Source of the DNA: Candidatus Krumholzibacteriota bacterium
GTDB taxonomy: Bacteria; Krumholzibacteriota; Krumholzibacteriia; Krumholzibacteriales; WJIX01
Reading direction: 5' to 3'
Assembly: GCA_034520215.1 (NCBI GenBank)
Contig: JAXHNR010000001.1
Coordinates: 1,416,560-1,480,559, forward strand
DNA: 64,000 bases
The position numbers and the translations under genes are program-made. Positions 46,801 through 55,339 of the stretch are shown here, one piece after another. The notes beneath the pieces are model-generated. The model was given only the letters and a program-made list of their open reading frames with translations. It was not told the DNA's origin and searched no databases. Position 1 is the stretch's first letter. Each line of letters begins with the position of its first letter.

Positions 46801-47204
46801 TATTCTTTTAAATGCCTGAGTTCGTTCGCGAAATAGAGAGAATCATGCGCGGCAACCGTCTCGGAGCCAGTATCGAAATCGCTGCCCGGGAAAGAAACCA
46901 TAATTGCAAGCAAGCGCAGTGAATCCGCGGATCCTGTAACGCCTTCTGCCAATTTTCTAATTGACTGCTTCTGAAAATACCCGAGTCCGGCGGAAGAGAC
47001 CATGCGGCCTTCCGGCAGGGGCGTCTGATCAGCCTTCAAGGTAAAGTCCGGATAAAAGAAACTCAGGCACAGCAAGACAATTACAGATGATAATTTATTC
47101 CAAGATTTCATAGTAGACAAATAATAACCAAGAACAGGCAGGATAACAAGAAAAGATAAAGGGAAGAATAGAACTCTGATGCCGCCCCTGTTCGACAATA
47201 CCAT
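43878..47204 (-). CDS. Inactive M6-protease homologue with FG-GAP repeats and C-terminal sorting domain
   Basis: 1108 residues. After a signal peptide comes a domain that aligns with immune-inhibitor-A-type M6 metalloproteases (ALIHAGPGRETD, GNFGLMSYGLYNGLGFVP, YLMGWVEP). The zinc motif, normally HEFGH in this position, is YQFAK (residues 280-284), so the catalytic His and Glu are gone. Four FG-GAP-like repeats with DxDGDG loops follow (DIDGDGIMEI, DIDGDGSDEL, DIDGDGILET, DVDGDGECEV), often calcium-binding beta-propellers. The last 90 residues, ending KKFAVVR, are the FlgD-like sorting domain. The start at 47204 has AAGGGAAG upstream; a second possible start is Met32, before a cleaner signal peptide. 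A run of seven T on the minus strand shortly after the stop may end transcription. Confidence 0.85.
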   Translation of the reverse strand: MVLSNRGGIRVLFFPLSFLVILPVLGYYLSTMKSWNKLSSVIVLLCLSFFYPDFTLKADQTPLPEGRMVSSAGLGYFQKQSIRKLAEGVTGSADSLRLLAIMVSFPGSDFDTGSETVAAHDSLYFANELRHLKEYYHGASRGLFKLDCDLRGEVIQLSRPEEYYGGDDQAWASKMVEMMIEAVDSTDSEIDFSIYDAFALIHAGPGRETDIFGDSPSQLWSGFIDPEEMEEVAMDTLDAPGIPTDDPGVGGGFYIDNLLILPEESSQDGYTFGSLGIYAYQFAKRLGLVPLYDSTPSGYPDSQGIGNFGLMSYGLYNGLGFVPAFPSAFNRYLMGWVEPVIIEDDSRVELESINSIPSVDTQMVKVNLSPSEYFLIVNRVHDRNFNGFLDFADVDTTDWIIAMGETLYGFPQNADTLTDAEFDFYLTPETNPYTKVIRYGQEVRKYDTGSGLMIWHVDERMIQKAILNEVNINNNVLLKGVDLEEADGIEDLDRPGGTNAFGSHYDSFRMGNNDSFGENTTPSSDGNFGVKSGINITDISDTGYKMNFLLSFGHLFNGESVEFEGLVRGHSPIPADVNLSGGIDMIVTADTGLVYLISDAGAAGWTDRITRLNEFPGAVWKTSPVVSDIDGDGIMEIFAVSRGGNLYALDALGNPFNIDVDATSHSLEIPDTIISFPMMMEADGDTLKELLVLSSDQDSVFMNIVGSSVDIEGSDEIGDGVLRAAFAGGELISNPTAFYVNGSPGFLCLTRSGSNANVCIVRFGGAGDFSTDIYGELHCPVAEGSLLTPSSGDIDGDGSDELVVSIPGTGLLYFSPVKGQIKLYENDNVMSTPSLEDIDGDGILETAAHDRENLFLFTGFGVLKGDWPVSIGDQAAAFACLQDEYSQPLIEDVDGDGECEVIFNIAGNLHAYESDSDRLAGWPITGAGSGLETPAFFKDDEDNLSIFITGRTDLVEGVNSVSVDSVSGKSSAVCYNTGNHFFNDRGWSFYRHDISGSSRQSASEASLTVEEVIDKETFICYPNPVESQNLTVRVSISSHAEVEINILNIEGERILRINRTHSYSSGNRVPFEASVPVEGLVSGIYICYMEIKAGGESWSDAKKFAVVR

Positions 47205-47385
47205 AGTTTATTCTTCCCTTTGGTCGACCTTCAGGATAACAAAACCCTAATTGCGTCAGCTATTAATCAGGTGTTTCGTATTACAGGATTAAATCTCATA
47301 TCTCTGTTATCCTTGCTTCTCAACACTTGGGGGTTTGTCGACCTCTGCAAACACACCGGTTTTATCCAGTGCCGTAAAAAATTCT

Positions 47386-48258
47386 TTATCTATCTCCAGA
47401 AGAAGGGGTTATAATTAATCTCCCCTCATCAGACCTTCTTTCTATCAAACCGGGAACAGGAGCGGGAGAAAAATCGGTATTTCCTGGATCCGACTGATAA
47501 GCCCACCAGAATTCAACCCACTCAAACGCTGTCCTCTCTACATATAATTTTACGTAATGCGCTTCTTCTCCTGTCCTGATAACATAGAGATGGGACTCGA
47601 TAATTTCAGCTCTACCCGAAGGAGACCACCCTTCTGTCGGAGCATAATTTATGAGGTCAAAATTATCCACGTACCCGTAGTCCTGAATACTATCGTTTAC
47701 ATTATCTACCATAAATTTCTGAATACCTTCTGCATCTTCCGCGACCCAGACATTGGTAGTAACAGAATCATAACGTTGAGCAGAATTACTGTTACTTGAA
47801 AAATCAAATCCGCTCGCATCCGGGTTAACTCCAGCTTCATAAAGCCTGATAAACCCCTCGTATCTTGGTGTAGCCGTCACAATATAACTGAATTCACTTT
47901 CGTTGTTTCCTTCATCAAAGGCAATTACTCCGTAGTAAAACTGCTCCCCGTTTATGGGTTCTTCATATTCGTAATTGTACTCGTAAGGATCGGGATTTTC
48001 GTCATCTATAGAGCCTATTCTTATATATTCCCCGTAGAGGGAATCCCCCCGGTATATATCATAACCCGCTATATCACTCTCCGGGTTTGGAGCCCACCAT
48101 ATTATTACATAACCATCCCTGTTATCGGCGTCTATTCCGCGTGGTGGAGAAGGGGGGCAATCCGTTGGAACTTCTACTATTTTCTCCTCTTCATCACAGG
48201 AGAGATTCAAGGCAACTAACAAAAAAATAAATATTGTGATGATATTCCTGATCTTCAT
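47386..48258 (-). CDS. Lipoprotein with fibronectin type III domain
   Basis: 290 residues. Signal peptide ending in lipobox LNLSC. Residues about 35-130 form a fibronectin type III domain (PPSPPRGIDADNRDGYVIIWWAPNPESDIAGYDIYR, the usual WxP and GYxxYR pattern). The rest is beta-rich and unrecognised. AGAGGAG precedes the ATG. It lies upstream of the M6-like gene, 181 bases away, in the same direction. Confidence 0.8.
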   Translation of the reverse strand: MKIRNIITIFIFLLVALNLSCDEEEKIVEVPTDCPPSPPRGIDADNRDGYVIIWWAPNPESDIAGYDIYRGDSLYGEYIRIGSIDDENPDPYEYNYEYEEPINGEQFYYGVIAFDEGNNESEFSYIVTATPRYEGFIRLYEAGVNPDASGFDFSSNSNSAQRYDSVTTNVWVAEDAEGIQKFMVDNVNDSIQDYGYVDNFDLINYAPTEGWSPSGRAEIIESHLYVIRTGEEAHYVKLYVERTAFEWVEFWWAYQSDPGNTDFSPAPVPGLIERRSDEGRLIITPSSGDR

Positions 48259-48623
48259 AATACTCCTCTCATATCACTTATACTCTTACGCAACACATGT
48301 GCCATAAGGATGAAGGAAATAAAAAAAGGGCGAGCCAAAGATTTTATCCGTTCAAATGCCAGTTAAATATGCGGTTAGGGAAGTAAACTAATTGATTGTA
48401 CTGAAATACGAATTGTGCCGCACCTTATTTCAGATCTTAAAGTGTCACTTCAATTAAACACAATCGTCCATTATAAAGGACATAATCAGTTCGATATTCT
48501 TTAAATAACAAATCTGGAAGGTCAGAATGGAATAAATAATGTCCCACAGCCACATGTAAATAACTGCAGGTTATTTCTCAAGAGAAAACATAAAATCTCT
48601 TAATAAGAATAGCTCTTTTTTAA
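48259..48623. other. AT-rich spacer upstream of the FN3 lipoprotein
   Basis: About 365 bases with no gene or clear structure. It must contain the promoter of the FN3 lipoprotein gene. Nothing further was recognised. Confidence 0.4.
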
Positions 48624-48726
48624 GAAAAAATGTCAGAGGCAGGCCAGCAAGCACCGGAGGGGATGTCCATGCTTGCTATTTCAACGAAGGAATCTCGCCA
48701 TTCCATCAAGTAACCATACCTCTGAC
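48624..48726 (-). ncRNA. Probable stand-alone small RNA (about 100 nt), unknown family
   Basis: The transcript predicted from the promoter at 48732-48760 begins at 48726, exactly at an 8-bp closing stem (GUCAGAGG, paired with CCUCUGAC at 48632-48639). Six U follow, ending near 48625, so the closing stem doubles as an intrinsic terminator. Inside are two hairpins: GGAAU/AUUCC with a 6-base loop, and an 8-bp AGCAAGCA/UGCUUGCU stem with a 16-base loop holding CCCCUCC. That is a three-way junction. No ORF with an SD is present. I found no match to SRP, tmRNA, RNase P, 6S or common riboswitches by eye. A pseudo-gene remnant is unlikely because promoter, fold and terminator all agree. Confidence 0.6.
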
Positions 48727-48731
48727 TTATA

Positions 48732-48760
48732 ATAATATTAAGCCGGATTTGCTTTGTCAA
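48732..48760 (-). promoter_or_regulatory. Promoter of the small RNA
   Basis: Minus strand TTGACA (48755-48760) and TATTAT (48732-48737), spacing 17. The predicted start lies 6 bases downstream, at the first base of the RNA closing stem. Confidence 0.7.
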
Positions 48761-48848
48761 ACTATTATTATTTCCCAAAATAGGATTATTACTGGAATTA
48801 GGGGAAAACCCCTACTTTATTAGTTAACAAAAAAATAGCTATGAACAA

Positions 48849-48942
48849 ACCGGCAAGAGAACTGAAATCCATGCGGTGATAAAGAGACCCCACCTTATAA
48901 ATCTATTATTTCATCCCCGCATACATCAGACCTCTTGCCGGT
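48849..48942. other. 94-bp long-hairpin element
   Basis: An 11-bp perfect outer stem (48849-48859 with 48932-48942, ACCGGCAAGAG) encloses a second 6-bp stem (ATGCGG 48871-48876 with CCGCAT 48917-48922) and a further GATGAA/TTTATC-type stem. On the minus strand a U-rich tract follows (UUUGUU, then seven U 13 bases later), which favours that strand. No strong promoter was seen on either strand. It may be an RNA or part of the small RNA neighbourhood. It shows no sequence similarity to the small RNA. Confidence 0.45.
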
Positions 48943-49323
48943 CCTAATTGGAGAAGCAAACCGAGCCGGAATTTTTCAGTTTACTTATCTATTTATTTAT
49001 AAAACGCAATATCTGTTCCATGAATTAAAAATGACTGGCTTTTTCTTTGCAATGTAAGGTGTTGCCAAACAATTTGTTAAAGACGCCCCATTACAACGAT
49101 TAATTAAAGCCCGTATAGCAATACTGAAATGTATAAAAATATTTTATTTCAGAAGTGGAAAACTCAGAACTCCAATTAAGAGTTGAGCTTATAGAATAAA
49201 ATATTTTAGCATAGCAATAAATAAATTCAATGATCCGGTCCTTATACCATTTAAAGCTGGGGAAAGACTTTAGTTAGAGGGGAAAATATAGATTTTCTTA
49301 TAAATAAAAGAGGGAAGAGCCCT
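48943..49323. other. AT-rich spacer after the regulator gene
   Basis: About 380 bases. A short hairpin (AGGG/CCCT) followed by CTTTTATTT lies just after the stop of the TPR-GAF regulator on the minus strand, near 49299-49320, and may be its terminator. Otherwise nothing was seen. Confidence 0.4.
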
Positions 49324-52300
49324 TTAACCGGTTTTAGTTATCCCGTATTTACTTATTTTATTCAAGAGGGTGGGATAACTGATATCAAGAGCCCTGGAAA
49401 CAGCTTTCCTGTTCCAGGAATAATTATCCAGAGATTTTGATATTACATCTCTTTCCAGAGCGGATATTTTTTCGGGAAGGGTTAACTCTATATCTTTCTC
49501 TTCAGGAACAAAAGATGAATCAAAAAGAAGTAAATCAGGTGTTATCCAGTTCCTTTCGTTAGCCAGTATTACGGAACGTTTTACCACCTTTTCCAGCTCA
49601 CGGACATTACCGCCCCAATTGTAATTAAACATCTGTTGGTATGCTTCATCACTAAAACCGAAAAGGTCCTTCTTCATCAATTCTGTAAAGTAACTTAAAT
49701 AATGTTCAGCAAGCAGTTTAATATCCTCAGGCCTTTCCCTCAACGGTGGAATTGTAAGGGGAAAGTCGTTGATCCTGTAATAAAAATCCTCCAGCATCTT
49801 CTGCCGCCTGCAGAGATTTAGAAGATCGACCTTCGATGCGAATATTAACCTTATATCAACATCACTCATCTTGTTACTGCCCACAGGTCTGATCTTTCTT
49901 GTATCAAGAAACTGCAGCAGTTTCCCCTGCAGAGAAACAGGCATCTTTCCGATTTCATCCAGAAATACAGTCCCGCCGTCAGCTTCTAAAAACAGGCCCT
50001 TCTTGTTCAGAACTGCGCCGGTGAACGCTCCCTTAACATGACCGAACAACTCACTTTCGAGGATATTCTCCGGCAGGGCCGCGCAATTGACATGCATATA
50101 TTTAGAACCGCGCCTGTCACTAAGGTCATGAATAGCTTTAGCAATAAGCCCTTTACCCGTTCCCGTCTCGCCCATAAGTAAAACGGTTGAATCGGTACAC
50201 GCTACCCGGTGAGCCATACTACAAACATTCAACATTTTTTCATTACGAGTAATAACAGTTTCAAATCTCCGGTTCTGCTTTATTTTATCTGATGATTCCT
50301 GAGTTCCTCCTCTGTTAATTACCCCTTTGAGAAGAAAACTGATAAAACCGGCGTATGTTGACACAACATCATATAAAGTCCCGACCCTGGGGATTCCTGA
50401 ACTATCTTCCCCGGATTGAAAAAACAACAATCCGCCGCATTTTCCCTTCTTGACAATTGGATGGAAATACACGGGAGCAGTGGAATCCGGCAAAAGATCT
50501 CTTACCTTCGATATTCTCCTGTCATTCTCAATATCAGTTACCAGAAATTCTTCCACAGGATCATCAGGATCCCGGCTTAGAAACCAATTAGCGATCTTGG
50601 TCGTATTATTCTCGGAAATCCCGCGTCTTACAAGAACAAGAGGAGCACTGTTCCCTTCGGGGCTGTCAAAGAGAGTGACAAAACCATGATGCGCGGTCAA
50701 TTTACTCATCAGATCATTAAGAATATGTTTTAGATATTCACCCAGATTAGAATCACTGGAGACTAGATTAGAAAGGTCCTCTCTACCAGTACTCCGGGAA
50801 ATTTCAGAATCTGAGCTAACCGCGTTCTTTTCGACTTTCTTCCTGAAACGATTCAGCCGTCTTAGAAGGTTGCGGTCGCTTAATTCATCCGCCAGATGCC
50901 TAGTTTCATATATGTGAAGTAGACATTCATCCAAGCTGCCGAGGGAGTATTCTATTTTCGCGAGCAGAAAATGGCATTTGGCAGACTCCTGATATTCTTC
51001 AGCCCTGTCAAAATAGGAAAGTGATTCTTTGATAAATTTTCTCCCCATAATCATGGATTTTCTGTCGCCGTGACTAAATAGATATTTTCCAATAGCGTAC
51101 CCCGATTTATGGGCTTCATAAGGATTGTTAACAGTTAAAAACACACGTATACTGGAATTGATATATTTCTTTGTTCTTTTTCTGTCTTTCAGCATCGCGT
51201 AAGCATCACCAATGGTTCTTTCTATAAATCCAAGCTCGTGGACTTCACTGCAATTATCGGCTATTCTCATAGCCTCTTTGCCTATAGATAAGACCTTGGC
51301 TGGATCTTTGAGCGCGAGGTGGACTCGCATTTGCCTTCTAAGCACTTCAGCAACAATATCACTTTCAGGAAGGATATCCCGAGCCTTTTCAAGAGCCCTT
51401 TCATAGTTCTCGTTTGCACCTTCATAGTCACCTTTGACAAACATATAATCGCCTAAAAATTCATCGGATAAAGCAAGCTCTCTCTTGTAATTCCGTTTTT
51501 CTGAAATGACTTGCGCTTCAAGAAGGTGTTTTTCAGCGGATAACAAATTGCCGGTTTTGACCTCTTTAACACCCAGCATGAGTGTGGCACGGACATACTT
51601 GAGATTATCACCGATTCTATTTGCCATTTCCCTCACCTTGGAGAAAGCAGTCTCAGCTTCGGCAAAATCCCTTTTTTTCAAATGCACAATACCAAGATTC
51701 AATCTTACGCGGATTTCACTACGGGACAACCCGCTTTCTTTACATATCCTGAGAGCCCTTGTTAAAAACTGCGTGGCTCTTCCCCAACGGCACGCGTTCT
51801 TATGAAATAATCCAAGATTATTAAGTACGTAAGATTCGCCTACAATGTCATTTATCCTCCTATAGGTGGAAAGAGCATCGAGGAAATACTTTTCAGCTTC
51901 AGCGCCCTTTCCTTTCCTGGAGAAACAATTAGCTATCAGCAGTTGTGTATGAGCTACTTCTCTATGCTCATCACTTATTCTCAATATCCTGTAGGCTTTC
52001 CACGCGTGTCTTAATGCCTTGTTGATTTCATTCTGTTCGTAATAAATTATGCCGCGGCGGCATAACAGAATACCCATTGAGATAACATCATCTTCTTTAC
52101 GGTGAAGTTCGGCATCTTCAAGAAAAGCCATTGCTTCACTCAACATCCCTTTTCTTCTGTAACAATCGCTTATCTTGCGGTAAACACGCACATTACTGCT
52201 GGAATCGTTTTTAACGTTTTCCTGAAGAACCCTTGTGTAATATTCCAGAGCTACAGAATAATTCTCAGTTGAAAGATGCATATCCCCGAGTTCTTCGGCG

Positions 52301-52380
52301 GAACTTGTGCGCTGAAAATTCTTCTCGGGATCTTCTTTCCCATATCCATAACTATCATTACCTGAAGTGTCTTCCGACAT
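49324..52380 (-). CDS. TPR-GAF-sigma54 activator (enhancer-binding protein) without receiver domain
   Basis: 1018 residues from the ATG at 52380, which has GGAG at proper distance; an earlier TTG adds four residues without an SD. About 500 residues of tetratricopeptide repeats ([28 protein letters not shown]) come first. A GAF-like domain follows (about 540-680), then a sigma54 AAA+ domain: Walker A GETGTGKG, the sigma54-contact loop GAFTGA, Walker [12 protein letters not shown] Fis-type HTH ends it ([22 protein letters not shown]). It activates sigma54 promoters on an input that TPR and GAF probably sense through a partner or small ligand. It sits 53 bases after a small secreted protein gene. 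Confidence 0.93.
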   Translation of the reverse strand: MSEDTSGNDSYGYGKEDPEKNFQRTSSAEELGDMHLSTENYSVALEYYTRVLQENVKNDSSSNVRVYRKISDCYRRKGMLSEAMAFLEDAELHRKEDDVISMGILLCRRGIIYYEQNEINKALRHAWKAYRILRISDEHREVAHTQLLIANCFSRKGKGAEAEKYFLDALSTYRRINDIVGESYVLNNLGLFHKNACRWGRATQFLTRALRICKESGLSRSEIRVRLNLGIVHLKKRDFAEAETAFSKVREMANRIGDNLKYVRATLMLGVKEVKTGNLLSAEKHLLEAQVISEKRNYKRELALSDEFLGDYMFVKGDYEGANENYERALEKARDILPESDIVAEVLRRQMRVHLALKDPAKVLSIGKEAMRIADNCSEVHELGFIERTIGDAYAMLKDRKRTKKYINSSIRVFLTVNNPYEAHKSGYAIGKYLFSHGDRKSMIMGRKFIKESLSYFDRAEEYQESAKCHFLLAKIEYSLGSLDECLLHIYETRHLADELSDRNLLRRLNRFRKKVEKNAVSSDSEISRSTGREDLSNLVSSDSNLGEYLKHILNDLMSKLTAHHGFVTLFDSPEGNSAPLVLVRRGISENNTTKIANWFLSRDPDDPVEEFLVTDIENDRRISKVRDLLPDSTAPVYFHPIVKKGKCGGLLFFQSGEDSSGIPRVGTLYDVVSTYAGFISFLLKGVINRGGTQESSDKIKQNRRFETVITRNEKMLNVCSMAHRVACTDSTVLLMGETGTGKGLIAKAIHDLSDRRGSKYMHVNCAALPENILESELFGHVKGAFTGAVLNKKGLFLEADGGTVFLDEIGKMPVSLQGKLLQFLDTRKIRPVGSNKMSDVDIRLIFASKVDLLNLCRRQKMLEDFYYRINDFPLTIPPLRERPEDIKLLAEHYLSYFTELMKKDLFGFSDEAYQQMFNYNWGGNVRELEKVVKRSVILANERNWITPDLLLFDSSFVPEEKDIELTLPEKISALERDVISKSLDNYSWNRKAVSRALDISYPTLLNKISKYGITKTG

Positions 52381-52433
52381 CAACTTCTCCAATATCTCTC
52401 TAGAGTTCTGAGATTTTTTAAATATAAGAACAA

Positions 52434-52754
52434 TTAATTGCTAAAGTTATCGAGACCGGTATCAAAACCATCCTGGCCCGAAGAAATGTCGTTGATATTA
52501 CCTTTTCCTTTATCCGGCATGCATCCGTTGGCATAATCATCAGCATCTCCGCCAAGAAGGTTTCCCGTCTCTGCCCAACCATCTTTTACAGTCTTCTCTT
52601 CAACATAAAACCGCTCGATAATTCTAATCGCATAACGGTTGAGAAATGTCGAGATTGAATTGACTCCGTAGAAACCGGCAGTTGGTGTGGCTGACACTGA
52701 AGAGGAAAGGAGAATAACAACAAGAATGGCACCGCATAATATTTTGGCTTTCAT
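52434..52754 (-). CDS. Small secreted protein, unknown function
   Basis: 106 residues. A clear signal peptide (ILCGAILVVILLSSSVSA) is followed by about 80 residues: an amphipathic stretch (STFLNRYAIRIIERFYVEE) and an acidic Gly/Asp-rich tail. No Cys pair for a bacteriocin and no known domain. The SD AAGGAGG before the ATG is strong. It is upstream of the TPR-GAF regulator in the same direction and has a candidate promoter at 52823-52851. A signal or exported partner that the regulator responds to is possible, but nothing shows it. Confidence 0.75.
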   Translation of the reverse strand: MKAKILCGAILVVILLSSSVSATPTAGFYGVNSISTFLNRYAIRIIERFYVEEKTVKDGWAETGNLLGGDADDYANGCMPDKGKGNINDISSGQDGFDTGLDNFSN

Positions 52755-52822
52755 AGCTCATCCTCCTTCTTTGAAGCAGCAAACGCTCCAAACTCCCTAA
52801 CAACCCCTCTCACCTACTATGA

Positions 52823-52851
52823 AGTTTAACCCTTTACTCTGCAGTGGTCAA
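52823..52851 (-). promoter_or_regulatory. Candidate promoter of the small secreted protein
   Basis: Minus strand TTGACC (52846-52851) and TAAACT (52823-52828), 17 bases apart, about 70 bases before the ATG. Confidence 0.5.
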
Positions 52852-52954
52852 ACAAATATTCAATGAAAAATAAGAAAACAGCATGATTTAGAGTCTTTAT
52901 CTGAAAATTTAAGAAATCAGTTAAACCTACCCCCCTTCCGTATAAGATATTACT

Positions 52955-54313
52955 TCAATCCCTGTAATCAATGCTGTATTTCTCAAGTTTTTTATACAAA
53001 TTACTCCTCTGCATACCAAGCATACGGGCTGTTTTTGAAATATTGCCCTCATACTTGCGCAATTTTCTCATAAGAAATTCCTTTTCAGTAAATTCCCTGA
53101 ATTCCTGAAAATCATCAATGGAAAAAGGGTTATTCCGCAAATCACTATTACCGTGACCTGCTAGAAAAGATAAATCGCTCTTATTAATCTCTTTATCTTT
53201 TGTTAGTATACACAATCTTTCGATAAGATTCCTGAGTTCTCTAACATTTCCGGGCCAACTGTAACGCTTCATTATTTCAATCGCTGAAGGAGAAATCTTT
53301 TTCGCTGTAATTCCGAGCTCTTCACCTATCTGCTTCAGGAAGAAATCAGACAGAAGAGGAATATCGTCTCTTCTTTTCCTTAATGGCGGCACCTCTATAG
53401 GAACAACGTTCAGTCTGAAAAACAGATCTTTCCTGAATCTTCCCTTTTCAGCTTCCCCAACAAGGTCCTTGTTGGAAGCAGCTATAACTCTCACATCAAC
53501 ATTTATCTGTTCTGCGCCCCCGACTCTTTCAAATACAGATTCCTGTAGAACACGGAGAACTTTTGCCTGAGCCGAAAGGCTCATATCACCAACTTCATCG
53601 AGGAATAATGTTCCTTCATCGGCTAGCTCGAATTTGCCAATCCTTCTCGTTGTAGCCCCGGTAAAAGCCCCCTTTTCATGACCGAAGAGTTCGCTCTCTA
53701 TAAGATCCTCCGGAATAGCGGCGCAGTTAACCTCTACAAAACTTTCAGAACTTCGGTCACTAAGCTCATGAATCTTTCTGGCAACCAGCTCCTTGCCCGT
53801 TCCATTTTCTCCGGTAACCAATACACGGGCGGCAGTCCCGGCAACTCTTTCTATTATACCGAGAACTTCCTTGACACTCTCGTCTTCTCCAACAATTTTT
53901 GTTCTTCCTCCCACACGTTTCTTCAGACTTATATTCTGCCTCGTAAGCTTGGCCTGTTTTATCCCATTTCTTACCGTAAGAAGCACTCTTTCCATATCAA
54001 TGGGCTTCTCGATAAAATCGAAAGCACCGAGTTTTGTGGCTTCCACGGCTGTCTCAACTGTCCCGTGACCTGAAACGATCACAACGGGAAGAGAAGGGTC
54101 TATCCTTTTAACTCGTTCAAGAACTTCAATCCCGTCTATCCCGGGCATTTTTATATCCAGCAGAACTATATCAACTACTTCGTTCTTTACAGTCTCGATC
54201 GCGCTTTTCCCGTCGGAAGCGGTCAGAGTCGCAAATTTTTCGTACGAAAGAAGTTTTACCAGTACGTCCCTTATGCTCTTCTCATCATCTACTATAAGAA
54301 CCTTTTTACTCAT
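52955..54313 (-). CDS. NtrC-family response regulator (receiver-AAA-Fis)
   Basis: 452 residues from the ATG at 54313. An AGGAAAGG lies about 10 bases upstream. An in-frame reading would extend nine residues further without support. The receiver domain is complete, with phospho-acceptor Asp53 (LLDIKMPG), Asp9-Asp10 and Lys (EKP). The AAA+ domain has GENGTGKE, the GAFTGA loop and FLDEVGDM. A Fis-type HTH ends the protein (GNISKTARMLGMQRSNLYKKL). It activates sigma54 promoters when phosphorylated by a histidine kinase, but no kinase gene is in the window. It overlaps the ppx gene end by 8 bases. Confidence 0.95.
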   Translation of the reverse strand: MSKKVLIVDDEKSIRDVLVKLLSYEKFATLTASDGKSAIETVKNEVVDIVLLDIKMPGIDGIEVLERVKRIDPSLPVVIVSGHGTVETAVEATKLGAFDFIEKPIDMERVLLTVRNGIKQAKLTRQNISLKKRVGGRTKIVGEDESVKEVLGIIERVAGTAARVLVTGENGTGKELVARKIHELSDRSSESFVEVNCAAIPEDLIESELFGHEKGAFTGATTRRIGKFELADEGTLFLDEVGDMSLSAQAKVLRVLQESVFERVGGAEQINVDVRVIAASNKDLVGEAEKGRFRKDLFFRLNVVPIEVPPLRKRRDDIPLLSDFFLKQIGEELGITAKKISPSAIEIMKRYSWPGNVRELRNLIERLCILTKDKEINKSDLSFLAGHGNSDLRNNPFSIDDFQEFREFTEKEFLMRKLRKYEGNISKTARMLGMQRSNLYKKLEKYSIDYRD

Positions 54314-55319
54314 TGAACAAAAACCTTTCCTCGAATACACCCCCGGAAATTAATACCCCCCAGCGAAGATCACGAGGCGTAACACTAATTTCATTTACTC
54401 CCAGGTGACTTATGATCGAGTTCAGCAACACAAGCCCCGGAATTAAAAGCCTGGCTCTCTCTAAAGTTACGGGAAGAAAACGATGCATGTCCCGTAATCT
54501 TTTACTCTTGATCCTTCTTGTCATCAGGAACAACTCTTCAGCAATTATACTATCATTTTCAACAACGCAGGGCATTCTCTTTATAAATCTTAGAACAAGA
54601 GCGGAACTTACAGCTGTGCCCCCCGTAGCAAGAATTCTAAAATTTTCTAACCCGGCGGGCAAGGAAGAAAGCCTCGAATCCATATAATCACTGCGGAAGG
54701 TAAAAGAGCTGATTGACTCAAAAAAGTTTCTTCTGAGAAATCGCGCTTCAAGCTGAACTGAAGCATCTCTCTGAAACGAGGCAACTCTGTGAGTACCAAT
54801 TGGAATTTCTATATAATCATCGATCAAACCATCCTTACCCCAGGCAATTTCAGTGCTGGTTCCCCCTATATCTATTAGAAGCCCCTTCTCCCCTCCACCC
54901 AGAACAGAAGAAGCCCCTCTGAATCCAAGAGCAGCTTCACCTGTTTCTGAAAGTATATAGACAGGAGGTGAGACATTTTCCTGAAGATGGGATAGAACTT
55001 CATGGGCATTATCCGCTTTCCTGAAGGCGTTTGTTCCAACTATAACGGGTCTGTCACAACCACTTTCAATAGAAAGATTAACAAATTCTCTTAAATATTC
55101 GGCGGCAACGCTCATCTTATCCGTTGAAATCAATCCTCTATTCTCAACTTCATCCCCCCACCCTATGTATCTCGAATCTTGATAAAGAGGTTTAATTTTT
55201 CTGCCGCCTGTATCCTCTTCTATATCCGCGAGCAAGAGTCTGAAATAGCTGCTCCCCAGATCTATGCAGGCCGATATACCAATTTTATTTCTGGACAAAA
55301 GCTTCCTTTTCTCTTTCAT
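54306..55319 (-). CDS. Ppx/GppA exopolyphosphatase family protein
   Basis: About 337 residues from the ATG at 55319. No SD is visible and the frame stays open upstream for another 17 codons, so the start is uncertain. The actin-like ATPase motifs are present: IDLGSSYFRLLLADI, GTNAFRKADN, SETGEAALGF and LIDIGGTSTEIAWG. Members hydrolyse polyphosphate or the pentaphosphate alarmone pppGpp. Which one applies cannot be read here; the GGTSTE variation in the GGGSTE motif is minor. Its start is 20 bases from the divergent rlmN start, and its stop overlaps the NtrC-type regulator. Confidence 0.88.
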   Translation of the reverse strand: MKEKRKLLSRNKIGISACIDLGSSYFRLLLADIEEDTGGRKIKPLYQDSRYIGWGDEVENRGLISTDKMSVAAEYLREFVNLSIESGCDRPVIVGTNAFRKADNAHEVLSHLQENVSPPVYILSETGEAALGFRGASSVLGGGEKGLLIDIGGTSTEIAWGKDGLIDDYIEIPIGTHRVASFQRDASVQLEARFLRRNFFESISSFTFRSDYMDSRLSSLPAGLENFRILATGGTAVSSALVLRFIKRMPCVVENDSIIAEELFLMTRRIKSKRLRDMHRFLPVTLERARLLIPGLVLLNSIISHLGVNEISVTPRDLRWGVLISGGVFEERFLFNE

Positions 55320-55339
55320 TTCATTAAAAGGAGTAGAGA

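Noticed and set aside
47220-47414. 64-codon plus-strand ORF between the M6-like and FN3 lipoprotein genes
   Set aside because: TTG start without SD, no domain, overlaps the end of the lipoprotein gene; probably chance.
48624-48726. Small RNA as SRP RNA or 6S RNA
   Set aside because: The SRP GGAA-tetraloop and AGCAGCC motif are absent, and it is too short for 6S; no family assigned.
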